Shown one piece after another: positions 18,750 through 27,069 of a stretch of DNA of 64,000 nt. This DNA is from Thiotrichales bacterium (GTDB lineage Bacteria; Pseudomonadota; Gammaproteobacteria; Beggiatoales; Beggiatoaceae). Every line of letters starts with the position of its first letter. Position 1 is the first letter of the stretch. The notes under the pieces are model-generated. The model was not told where the DNA came from and did no database searches. It worked only from the letters and a program-made list of their open reading frames with translations. A program made the translations under genes and the position numbers. The stretch covers positions 186,433-250,432 of the forward strand of contig JADGDE010000002.1 in NCBI GenBank assembly GCA_016745035.1. The letters run 5' to 3'.

Positions 18750-18791
18750 ACGGGACTTTTGTCCCGTTTAGACGCGGTTAAACCCGCGTCT
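18750..18791. terminator. Tandem terminator hairpins between yggX and parC
   Basis: The first stem is ACGGGAC/GTCCCGT with a TTTT loop. The second is AGACGCGG/CCGCGTCT with a 6-base loop. Two GC-rich hairpins back to back between convergent genes suggest bidirectional termination. Confidence 0.7.
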
Positions 18792-18806
18792 TCTACATTT
18801 AAGCGG

Positions 18807-21044
18807 CTAATCTATTTCGACTAAGGCGCTGATATTCCGAAACCCCCGTGGCAGGGCTTTGCCGCGTTGGGCGCGTTTACCTTGGTAGTGTTCTAAATCA
18901 CTAACTTTAAGGCTAAACTGGCGCTTACCACTTTGCATTTGCAAATCTTTATCCCCAGAGACCAAGGCGCAGAGTTGGATTTTTTCCTCAGCTTTGAGGT
19001 TCATCAATTTCACCCCTTTACCTTTCGCCATTTGTGGTAATTCACTTAAGGGGAATAATAATAAATAACCACTATCACTGATGACAGCCAGTTGCCATTG
19101 TTCAATCTTGCCTTCAATCGCTAAAGGCGCACGACAACGCACATCTTCGGCTTTATTTAACACTTGCTTACCGGCTTTGTTTTTACTTTGCAGTTGGGTA
19201 AATTGAGTGACAAAGCCAAACCCTACTTCAGTGCTAAGCAAATAAGCTTGTTTTGGCTCAGCGCTGATCACATGATGGAACTGTGCGCCGTTAGGAGGGC
19301 TTAATAAACCCGCGAGCGGTTCACCTAAAGAACGGGCAGAAGGTAGCTTATGACTGGCAACGGTGTAGGCACGCCCATTATTGTCAAAAAATACCGCTGA
19401 TTGGTGATTATAGCCTTTGGTAGCGGCTCGGAATTGATCGCCACTGCGATAATTGAGTTTTTCTGCATCAATTTCATGCCCTTTACCGGCACGCACCCAG
19501 CCTTTGGCGGAGAGAATCACGGTAATGGCTTCTTTGTTTTGCAGTTGTTCTTGCTGTAGCGCTTGCGCTGCGCCACGGGTGACCAACGGTGAGCGCCTCT
19601 CATCGCCGAAAGTCTCGGTATCTTTTTCGATTTCGCCTTGGAGTTTTTGTTTTAAGGACTCAGGCGTGGCTAAGTGGGTTTGTAATTCGCTTTGCTCGCT
19701 ACTTAAGACATCACGTTCGCCTTCTAATTTGCCTTGCTCAAGCTTGGCAAGTTGGCGTAAGCGCAGAGACAAAATCGCCTCGGACTGTTCATCGCTTAAA
19801 TTAAAACGGGCTTTAAGGAGTGGCTTGGGTTCATCTTTAAGGCGGATAATACGGATGACTTCATCAATATTATGAAATGCGGTTAATAAACCCTCTAAAA
19901 GATGTAAACGCTGCTCTACTTGTTCTAAGCGATAGCGTAAGCGCTGTTCTATAATATTAAGCCGGGCATCTAACCATTCTTGTAATAAAAGCTTGAGGTT
20001 TTTAACCTGCGGCCGACCATCAGCGCCAATCACGTTCATATTAACGCGATAACTGTGTTCAAGGTCAGTGGTCGCGAATAAATGCGACATTAACGCTTCA
20101 CTATCGACCCGTTTTGATTTCAGACTTAAGACCAAACGCACCGGGTTTTCATGATCGGATTCGTCGCGAATATCGGTGACTAAAGGCAATTTTTTTGCCT
20201 GCATTTGCGCGGCGATTTGGACGATAATTTTATTGCTAGAGACTTGATGCGGCAGCGCGGTGATGATGATTTCATCAGCTTGCTGTTGGTACAGCGCCCG
20301 CATTTTAATCGAGCCTTTACCGGTTTGATACATTTTCAAACATTCATCACGCCCGGTGACAATTTCGGCTGGGGTCGGGTAATCGGGTGCAGGCAAATAC
20401 TGGCACAAATCACCGATAGAAGCTTCAGGATGATTAAGCAAATGTAAACAGGCTTGGGAGACTTCGCGTAGATTATGTGGCGGAATATCGGTTGCCATGC
20501 CAACGGCAATGCCGCTGGTGCCATTGAGCAGCAAAATCGGCAAACGCGCAGGCAATAGACACGGCTCTTTCAGCGTGCCATCAAAATTAGGCTGCCAATC
20601 GACTGTGCCTTGTCCGAGTTCATCCAAGAGCAACTGGCTAAAGGGCGTGAGCCGCGCCTCGGTATAACGCATCGCTGCAAAGGATTTGGGGTCATCTGCC
20701 GAACCCCAGTTGCCTTGCCCATCAATCAATGGATAGCGATAGCTAAAGGGTTGGGCTAAAAGCACCATCGCCTCGTAGCAAGCGCTATCACCGTGAGGGT
20801 GAAACTTGCCTAAAACATCGCCGACGGTACGGGCAGACTTTTTATATTTGCTGCTGGCTTTGAGTCCCAGCTCAGACATGGCATAAATAATGCGCCGTTG
20901 CACGGGTTTGAGACCATCAACGATATGCGGCAAAGCCCTATCGAGGATGACGTACATAGCATAATCTAAGTACGCTTGCTCAGTAAATTCGTGTAAGGGA
21001 CGGGATTCGATACCATTTTCAAGGCTGGGGACTGAGTCAGACAT
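18807..21044 (-). CDS. parC: DNA topoisomerase IV subunit A
   Basis: Catalytic subunit of topoisomerase IV, which decatenates daughter chromosomes. The breakage-rejoining domain is complete, with active-site Tyr127 (AMRYTEARL) and GYNWGS-like [12 protein letters not shown]. The quinolone-resistance region [12 protein letters not shown] keeps Ser87 and Glu91 (E. coli Ser80 and Glu84), so no classical resistance change is present. The C-terminal beta-pinwheel (about 500-745) is ParC-like. Length (745 residues) is normal. parE is not in the window. The grxD gene lies 12 bases upstream on the same strand and may share the transcript. Confidence 0.96.
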   Translation of the reverse strand: MSDSVPSLENGIESRPLHEFTEQAYLDYAMYVILDRALPHIVDGLKPVQRRIIYAMSELGLKASSKYKKSARTVGDVLGKFHPHGDSACYEAMVLLAQPFSYRYPLIDGQGNWGSADDPKSFAAMRYTEARLTPFSQLLLDELGQGTVDWQPNFDGTLKEPCLLPARLPILLLNGTSGIAVGMATDIPPHNLREVSQACLHLLNHPEASIGDLCQYLPAPDYPTPAEIVTGRDECLKMYQTGKGSIKMRALYQQQADEIIITALPHQVSSNKIIVQIAAQMQAKKLPLVTDIRDESDHENPVRLVLSLKSKRVDSEALMSHLFATTDLEHSYRVNMNVIGADGRPQVKNLKLLLQEWLDARLNIIEQRLRYRLEQVEQRLHLLEGLLTAFHNIDEVIRIIRLKDEPKPLLKARFNLSDEQSEAILSLRLRQLAKLEQGKLEGERDVLSSEQSELQTHLATPESLKQKLQGEIEKDTETFGDERRSPLVTRGAAQALQQEQLQNKEAITVILSAKGWVRAGKGHEIDAEKLNYRSGDQFRAATKGYNHQSAVFFDNNGRAYTVASHKLPSARSLGEPLAGLLSPPNGAQFHHVISAEPKQAYLLSTEVGFGFVTQFTQLQSKNKAGKQVLNKAEDVRCRAPLAIEGKIEQWQLAVISDSGYLLLFPLSELPQMAKGKGVKLMNLKAEEKIQLCALVSGDKDLQMQSGKRQFSLKVSDLEHYQGKRAQRGKALPRGFRNISALVEID

Positions 21045-21056
21045 AGCAGTTTAGAA

Positions 21057-21398
21057 TTAAGCTTCGGTTTCTGGCGGTGGGTTTTCAGCGTTGGCTTTTT
21101 CTAACATAGGTTTGAGTTCACCATTTTGATATAACTCAAGGGTAATGTCGCAACCGCCGATTAATTCACCATTAACGTAAACCTGCGGAAATGTTGGCCA
21201 GTCGGCAAACTGTGGCAGATTTTCATAAATGTCGGCATCGGCTAATACATTTACATAGGCGAAAGGCACGCCACAGGCTTGTAAAGCTTGGGCGGTACGG
21301 GCAGAAAAACCGCATTGCGGCAATTTCGGCGTTCCTTTCATGTAAACAACAATCGGATAAGTTTCAACTTGTTCTTTGATTTGCTCTAGGGCATCCAT
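21057..21398 (-). CDS. grxD: Monothiol glutaredoxin Grx4
   Basis: A 113-residue CGFS-type monothiol glutaredoxin that carries or transfers [2Fe-2S] clusters with glutathione. The active motif is PQCGFS with Cys29. The KGTPKLPQCGFS, WPTFPQVYVNGELIGGCDI and ELYQNGEL stretches are family-typical. Length is normal. It is upstream of parC on the same strand and divergent from the PP2C phosphatase gene. Confidence 0.95.
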   Translation of the reverse strand: MDALEQIKEQVETYPIVVYMKGTPKLPQCGFSARTAQALQACGVPFAYVNVLADADIYENLPQFADWPTFPQVYVNGELIGGCDITLELYQNGELKPMLEKANAENPPPETEA

Positions 21399-21529
21399 AA
21401 GGTTTTCCTGTGTCCTAAGGTCAACTATTCGTTATACTATACGCCCTAAAATGGCGTGATGACAACAGGGTGGGGCTTTTCACTCTCAATTTCAATCCAT
21501 CAGGCTTAGGTGATATTTAGGTTATTATT

Positions 21530-22267
21530 ATGTTTTGGCAAATAGCAACTGCTGACCACATTGGTGGTCGGTTTGAGCAACAAGATAGAGTGGCAACATG
21601 GCAAACCCCCACAGCTGATCGAGCGTTGGTGGTCTTAGCTGATGGCATGGGAGGGCATCAAGGTGGCGCGCTGGCGGCACAAGCTGTGATTAATTGCGCC
21701 CAAACTTTATGGCAAAACCAATGTCAACATGCCAATGTCGACAACCCTTGTCAATTACTTAAAGATTTTTGCCAAAGTGCGCACGAGGCGGTTAGACAAG
21801 CTGGAGAAGCCCATGACCTAGAGCCGCACAGTACCTGTGTGGTGTTATATATTCAAGCAGATAAAGCGTGGCTGAGTCATATTGGTGATAGCCGTTTTTA
21901 TTGGTTTCATCAAGGACGTTATCAGCGCCGTAGCAAAGATGATTCCGTGGTACAAATGCTATTCGATATGGGACGTATTACTGAAGAAGAAATGGCAACC
22001 CATCCAGACCAAGGTTGTTTGCTTAAAGGTCTAGGCGGCTATGATGCACCCCATGCCTATTGTGAACATATTCCCCTAGATACAGATGACAGTTTTGTCT
22101 TATGCAGCGATGGTTTATGGGAACATATATCCAACGACGAAATGCATATAGCACTTACCGAAGATGCTTTAGATACCAGCGCCAAACAATTAGTTGAACA
22201 AGCCGCACAACGGGGTGGAGAGCGCGGAGATAATGTTGCCGTTGCCTTGATTCGGGCTTATCAGTAA
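21530..22267 (+). CDS. PP2C-family serine/threonine phosphatase
   Basis: A 245-residue soluble phosphatase of the PPM family. Metal-binding motifs are visible: VLADGMGGHQGG (D38), HIGDSRFYWF, VLCSDGLWEHI and the terminal RGDNVAVALI. The first motif reads RFEQQDRVA, where most members have RxxNED, so one metal ligand position may differ. Bacterial members usually oppose a Hanks-type kinase; none lies in the window. It is followed by a large inverted repeat. Confidence 0.88.
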   Translation: MFWQIATADHIGGRFEQQDRVATWQTPTADRALVVLADGMGGHQGGALAAQAVINCAQTLWQNQCQHANVDNPCQLLKDFCQSAHEAVRQAGEAHDLEPHSTCVVLYIQADKAWLSHIGDSRFYWFHQGRYQRRSKDDSVVQMLFDMGRITEEEMATHPDQGCLLKGLGGYDAPHAYCEHIPLDTDDSFVLCSDGLWEHISNDEMHIALTEDALDTSAKQLVEQAAQRGGERGDNVAVALIRAYQ

Positions 22268-22585
22268 AAAAATTTAATCACAAAATAGGTGAGATAGACT
22301 GCCATCATTTTGGGGCAGCTTACGCCAACAATCTCCCCTATCTCACCATCTAAAGCTAAGTTGCTATCACACAGCGTCCTGTCTACTTTAATGGCGTAGT
22401 TGGTTTTTTCTCGGGCAAATGCTGACCCTTCTTTATCGATTAAATGGCTCGTACATACTATTAGGTTCTATACTGATAAACTGGCTTAGTGCGTAACATC
22501 AGATCATAATAGAAAACGCCACAACGGCTTTCATGTTGCAAATAAAAACTGTCGCCTCATATATAGAAAAATTCAAAGGCAAGTC
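22268..22585. other. Gene-free stretch with nested inverted repeats and a repeat fragment
   Basis: GGTGAGATAG (22288-22297) and CTATCTCACC (22338-22347) form perfect 10-bp arms around an inner CTGCC/GGCAG hairpin. Further right is a right-end fragment of the palindromic element (22472-22502). No gene is seen. Confidence 0.6.
22472..22502. repeat. Right-end fragment of the palindromic element
   Basis: GGCTTAGTGCGTAACATCAG is identical to the right end of the copy at 32349-32439; the left part is lost. Confidence 0.65.
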
Positions 22586-24484
22586 ATGCGCTTACAAAAA
22601 AAATTATTCTTAATTATCTGTGCTTTGGCACTGTTGCCCTTGCTCATATTGCAGTTTGGTGTGGTCGGACGCAGTGAAAAAATCTTAGAAGAACAAATGC
22701 GCCAAGAAGTCTTGGCGGTTTTGGATAAATTGGCTGGCGAATTACAAACCCTGATGCGCTCGCAGCAATCGCTGGTACAAGGCTTGGCGGAAGTGCCTAC
22801 CGTGCGGGATTTTGTCTCAACTTTGGAAACCTCGGAAGCAACCCCAGACTATTTTAATCATGCTGAAAAACTGGAGAGTTTTTTTCTCAATTATCAAAAC
22901 GTCGTGCCGCCAATTCAAGGCTTGCGGGTCTTGGATGACACGGGTAACACCTTGGTTAAAGTTAAAGAGCATCAAATTGATAAACCCCTGAATGAACTAC
23001 CCAATGGACGGCGTTTTATTGCCAACCACGGACAAAGCAGTTTTTTCCAAGTGGTGGCAAACCCCCTGCCCTCCGATGGCATCGGCATGTCTAATTTTGA
23101 ACTCGGACAAGTCAAACCCCAAGATGATTTTTGTCCCTCAATGTTGCGCTATGTTACCCCGTTGGAAAACAGCCAAGACCGGGCCGGTTATTTGGTGGTC
23201 AATTTTTGGGGCAAAGGCTTAGATCAACTGATTCAAAAAGCAGCGCTACAGCTACAAAAACCGATTTTAATGAGCGAGCTTTCTAGCACCAACCCAGTGC
23301 GTGAGGGGGTTTATCTCTATCACCCTGATACCGATAAACGCTTTGGTAATCAAACTGGCAAAACCGATAGACTCGCTTTAGATTTAGAGCAAGGCTTATG
23401 GTGGGATATTGTCGATGGCAGCGAACGCGGCGATGTAGTCGGCGAAAACACCCATGTGTTTTATTTGAAACTTAAACCCTACCAAGACCGTGACACCGAA
23501 TGGCTGCTGACGGTCGAAACCGACCGCCAAGCCTTTTTAGGCCCGATTAACGAAGTACGGCGTAGTATTTGGACCTTGCTGGGCGTGGTGTTCTTATTGG
23601 TGTTATTGCTGGCGCGTTGGTCTGCGGCGGTGCTGGCGCGTCCGGTAAATACTTTGGTCGATATTATCACCCGCTATGGGCAAGGCGAAAATGTCCGTTG
23701 TGAAGCCAGTTGCCGCACCGAACTCGGCGAGGTCGGGCTAGCCTTTAATCGCCTGATTGACAATCTTGCCGAAGCCGAACAAAAACGCCAACAAGCAGAA
23801 ATCCTCGCCAACCAAACCTCGCGTCTGGCTACGGTGGGCGAACTGGCCGCAGGTGTTGCCCACGAAATCAATAATCCTTTAAATAATATGATGAGTTTAT
23901 TGGATATTCTCAAACAAGAACCTTTGCCCGATGCGGTTTGTGAAGATTTAGATTTATTACGGCAAGAAAACCGCCGTTGCGCCGAAGTGGTGCAAGGCTT
24001 GTTGGATTTTTCTCGCCCCAAACCACCGAGCACTGAGGCGGTTAATTTGTCGGAAGTGGTTGAAGACAGTATACGCTTATTGCATAAACGCGCCCGCAAC
24101 CATCAAGTCGAATTGACCATGTGTGATGAAGCTAAGGGAGCCGAAGCCAAAGCCGACCCCGCGCAAATTCAGCAAGTCTTGGTCAATATTTTGCTCAATG
24201 CCATTCACGAAAGTCCCGAGCATAGCCAAGTGAAGGTGATTGTCAAAGCTGATAGCCGTTGGGTCATTTGTCGTATCGAAGACAGTGGCGCGGGGGTAGC
24301 ACCTGCGGATTTGAATAAAATCTTCCAGCCTTTTTACACCACCAAACAAGAGCGCGGCGGCACAGGGCTAGGCTTATCCGTCAGTTATGCAATTATTCTG
24401 CGCCACGAGGGGGAAATCCATAGCGAGCTACGTCCTCAAGGTGGGATGGCAATTTGGTTTTTATTGCCCCATTGGCAAGCTTGA
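22586..24484 (+). CDS. Membrane sensor histidine kinase
   Basis: A 632-residue two-component sensor. An N-terminal membrane segment (about 7-25) and a second one (about 327-348) bracket a roughly 300-residue periplasmic sensor region, possibly Cache-like. HAMP and a short coiled coil follow (about 348-410), then HisKA with the phospho-accepting His near 425 in AAGVAHEINNPLNN, and an HATPase domain with VLVNILLNA, EDSGAGV and TGLGLSVS. The NPLNN form is typical of NtrB/ZraS-type kinases that partner sigma-54 activators. No response regulator is adjacent. The next gene, O-antigen-ligase-like, starts 14 bases later, so the two are probably one transcript. Confidence 0.9.
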   Translation: MRLQKKLFLIICALALLPLLILQFGVVGRSEKILEEQMRQEVLAVLDKLAGELQTLMRSQQSLVQGLAEVPTVRDFVSTLETSEATPDYFNHAEKLESFFLNYQNVVPPIQGLRVLDDTGNTLVKVKEHQIDKPLNELPNGRRFIANHGQSSFFQVVANPLPSDGIGMSNFELGQVKPQDDFCPSMLRYVTPLENSQDRAGYLVVNFWGKGLDQLIQKAALQLQKPILMSELSSTNPVREGVYLYHPDTDKRFGNQTGKTDRLALDLEQGLWWDIVDGSERGDVVGENTHVFYLKLKPYQDRDTEWLLTVETDRQAFLGPINEVRRSIWTLLGVVFLLVLLLARWSAAVLARPVNTLVDIITRYGQGENVRCEASCRTELGEVGLAFNRLIDNLAEAEQKRQQAEILANQTSRLATVGELAAGVAHEINNPLNNMMSLLDILKQEPLPDAVCEDLDLLRQENRRCAEVVQGLLDFSRPKPPSTEAVNLSEVVEDSIRLLHKRARNHQVELTMCDEAKGAEAKADPAQIQQVLVNILLNAIHESPEHSQVKVIVKADSRWVICRIEDSGAGVAPADLNKIFQPFYTTKQERGGTGLGLSVSYAIILRHEGEIHSELRPQGGMAIWFLLPHWQA

Positions 24485-24498
24485 TTGCGAGATAAACG

Positions 24499-26055
24499 AT
24501 GCTTTACAAACGTTATCTGATTCGCCATCACCACTTAGAGCAAACCTTAGATGAACAGCTAGAACAAGAAGAGAAACATTGGTTTTGGCGTTTGTGGACC
24601 TTTATTGATGAAAAAATCATTACCCGGGATCTGATTTTAATGGGGCTAGTGGTTATACTCGGTTTTGTGCTGGGGCAAGTCCTATTTAAGATCAGCGATT
24701 CGATGAAAATGGTCGCCGCTTTGTTTATTGGCCTAAGTGCGCCGTTTTTCTTTGCCGTGTTAGGTGAATTGCGCCGCCCGCTGATTTTGGCAATGGTTGG
24801 CTCGCTTGGGCAACTGGCGGCACAAAACCCGTGGTCACAATCGATTTATTATGACTACAAACCCGGTTTTCCTATCTCCCTGCCATTTTTAATTAGTATC
24901 GCCCTGTGTATTTGGTGGTTTTATCGGATTTATATCCGTCAAGATGGCATTCGTTTTTATGGCTGGGTCACCTTGCCTTTTGCCCTGTTAAATATATGGG
25001 CTTTGTCTACCTTTATTTTTGCCCGTGATATCGCTTTTGTCATTGCAGCTGTGCCGGGAGTGACCGCAGGATTTTTATTATATTTTTATGGTGCAAACCT
25101 CATGCGCCGTAACGAAGACATTGAATTTCTGACCTATTGCATTGCCGTTTGTGTTTTAGCTTTCGGGATTTTAGGCTTGGGGCAATTTCTTAAAGGCGAT
25201 GTCTTTGGGCTAGAATTTTTCGGCGAACCTGCTCGGCTGATGGAAGATAACGGTATGAAACGCGCAGCGGGGACACTCGGGCATCCCAATGCTTTTGGAC
25301 TCTATCAAGCCATGTTTTTACCGCTGATTTTAATCCGTTTATTGCTAGAACAAGACCCGAAAAAACTTGCCTTTTTAACCGCAGCTGCGGGTGTGGGCTT
25401 GTCCTCCATGATTTTGTGCTTTTCCCGTGGCGTATGGGCAGGTTTTGGCTTGGCAATGATTATTGTCATGATGATGTTTTTAATTTTCCCCACCGTCAGG
25501 CAACATTTTCGCGGTACAGGCGTGCGTTTTGGTATTTTTTCCGGTTTAGGTTTCTTACTGATGCTGCCCTTATTACCAAAAATTATTGCACGGCTGACAG
25601 GCGATGATCATGGCTCGGCGGAGTCGCGCGTACCGTTGGCTGAAATGGCAAAACTGATGATTCGGGATTACCCGATCACAGGCGTTGGACTGGGAAACTA
25701 CAAATTGGTAGTGCTCGATTATGGCCCTAACTCGTGGTATTTCGACTACAACAATCGCCCTTATGCGGTGCATAATTTTTATTTGTATATGATGGCAGAG
25801 TTGGGGCTAGTCGCCTTTTCTGTATTTATTTTTGTCAGTTTGGGTTTTTTGTATGCGGGGCTAAAAGGCGCATTATCCGATGACCGTATCCGCAATCTCA
25901 GCGCCATTTCCTTGCTTGGTGGCTTGGGCGCGATTTATTTCTCCACCACCTCAGAAGACCTTGCCTATGGCGAACATCGGTTTTTATTTTTATGTTTTGT
26001 CGGCGGTTTAGTCGTCGGCGCAGGCAACCCCAAAGAAGAACACCCCCCCCCTTGA
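24499..26055 (+). CDS. O-antigen ligase / Wzy-like polysaccharide membrane protein
   Basis: A 518-residue polytopic membrane protein with about eleven to twelve hydrophobic segments and a larger periplasmic loop (about residues 365-430). GTLGHPNAFGLYQA and the CFSRGVWAGFG stretch are typical of the O-antigen ligase/Wzy_C superfamily, which joins or polymerises glycans at the periplasmic face. YPITGVGLGNY is another family hallmark. The substrate cannot be predicted. It is co-transcribed with the upstream kinase. A run of nine C bases lies in the last codons (26043-26051), where slippage would only change the C-terminal tail. Confidence 0.88.
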   Translation: MLYKRYLIRHHHLEQTLDEQLEQEEKHWFWRLWTFIDEKIITRDLILMGLVVILGFVLGQVLFKISDSMKMVAALFIGLSAPFFFAVLGELRRPLILAMVGSLGQLAAQNPWSQSIYYDYKPGFPISLPFLISIALCIWWFYRIYIRQDGIRFYGWVTLPFALLNIWALSTFIFARDIAFVIAAVPGVTAGFLLYFYGANLMRRNEDIEFLTYCIAVCVLAFGILGLGQFLKGDVFGLEFFGEPARLMEDNGMKRAAGTLGHPNAFGLYQAMFLPLILIRLLLEQDPKKLAFLTAAAGVGLSSMILCFSRGVWAGFGLAMIIVMMMFLIFPTVRQHFRGTGVRFGIFSGLGFLLMLPLLPKIIARLTGDDHGSAESRVPLAEMAKLMIRDYPITGVGLGNYKLVVLDYGPNSWYFDYNNRPYAVHNFYLYMMAELGLVAFSVFIFVSLGFLYAGLKGALSDDRIRNLSAISLLGGLGAIYFSTTSEDLAYGEHRFLFLCFVGGLVVGAGNPKEEHPPP

Positions 26056-26266
26056 GTTTGTTATACCAATCCTAGATTTTACTGCTCCAACTTGTTCCCA
26101 AATTCTAGCTTGGGAATGCGTATTGTGTTGCTTCAGCGGCGCATAAAACCAGAGCTATTAAGGCACAGAGCCTTTGCGTACTCAGTATATGATTAAAACT
26201 TAGCAAATACCGTTTGTAGCAACAATACTCGGCTGTTAAAATGGCGGGCCAATTAAGAGGCTAAGC

Positions 26267-27004
26267 ATGATAGAACAACAATTACAATCTTACGAACAAC
26301 GTGTAAATACTAGACAAAAAAATAAAAAAACCTCTAAAGAGTTGATGGCTTATTCTGCCACTGCCTTGGGTGTGGCTGTTATTGCTCCAGAGGCTGCACT
26401 GGGGGCGATTGTCCATAAAACCACGACAATGACGGTTTCTGCTGGTAAAGGCGGGTATGGGTATTGGAATATCGATAATGCAGGTACCGGAAAGGTTGAA
26501 AATGATTTCGGATTTTACTTTAATAATTTCTCTGCAAAAGGTATTGCGATTGATGGAGGCTTACCAGTGGCTTCTTCTGGTAAAGCCGAACTCGTATCGG
26601 CTCTAGCTTCTGGCTTTATTGTCGGCACAGGCCTTGCCACTGGTGGTTTTTTTAATAATATGGCGCTCTCAAATAAGGCTGGAGCAGGTAATTTTTCTAG
26701 TGCCACCGCTTATATGGGCTTTAAATTCAACGGAGATACAGGGACTGTAGGCACACAATATGGCTGGGCAAAAGTAAAAGTGTTGCAGACTACGCCGCGT
26801 AAATTACAAATTAAAGAATGGGCTTATCAGAATGATGGCAGCTCTATTGCGGTTAAGGATACAGGGGCTGTGTCTAATCCTATCAGTGCTGATGTCCCCG
26901 AAGACTTAGCACCATTAACCTTGTTAGCCTTGGGTGCAGCGGGTTTGTTTGCTTATCGTCGCCGTCGTGATGATGCTTTAGTGAAAATCGAGCACAATGC
27001 TTAA
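26267..27004 (+). CDS. Exported protein with PEP-CTERM-like C-terminal sorting signal
   Basis: A 245-residue protein. A hydrophobic segment (about residues 28-46) after a basic N-terminus could serve as a signal sequence, although the N-region is unusually long. The middle is Gly/Ser/Asn-rich and beta-like, with no catalytic motif. The C-terminus has a short acidic motif VPEDLAP, a hydrophobic stretch (LTLLALGAAGLFAY) and the basic cluster RRRRDD, the tripartite layout of PEP-CTERM proteins handled by exosortase. The PEP itself is imperfect (PED), so the call is tentative. A strong terminator follows. The neighbouring ligase-like and sulfotransferase genes suggest an extracellular matrix role. 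Confidence 0.7.
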   Translation: MIEQQLQSYEQRVNTRQKNKKTSKELMAYSATALGVAVIAPEAALGAIVHKTTTMTVSAGKGGYGYWNIDNAGTGKVENDFGFYFNNFSAKGIAIDGGLPVASSGKAELVSALASGFIVGTGLATGGFFNNMALSNKAGAGNFSSATAYMGFKFNGDTGTVGTQYGWAKVKVLQTTPRKLQIKEWAYQNDGSSIAVKDTGAVSNPISADVPEDLAPLTLLALGAAGLFAYRRRRDDALVKIEHNA

Positions 27005-27024
27005 ACCGCTTTAATCTTCTCAAT

Positions 27025-27053
27025 AAAAAACCGTGCCAGCGCACGGTTTTTTT
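27025..27053 (+). terminator. Rho-independent terminator after the PEP-CTERM-like gene
   Basis: CCGTGC and GCACGG pair around loop CAGC, preceded by six A and followed by seven T. This is a textbook intrinsic terminator. The next gene starts 17 bases later and needs its own promoter or read-through. Confidence 0.9.
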
Positions 27054-27069
27054 ATGCAAGTAAATAACG

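Noticed and set aside
18807..21044. parC as gyrA
   Set aside because: The C-terminal region lacks the GyrA-box QRRGGKG motif, the length is 745 residues, and the resistance region matches ParC (Ser87, Glu91).
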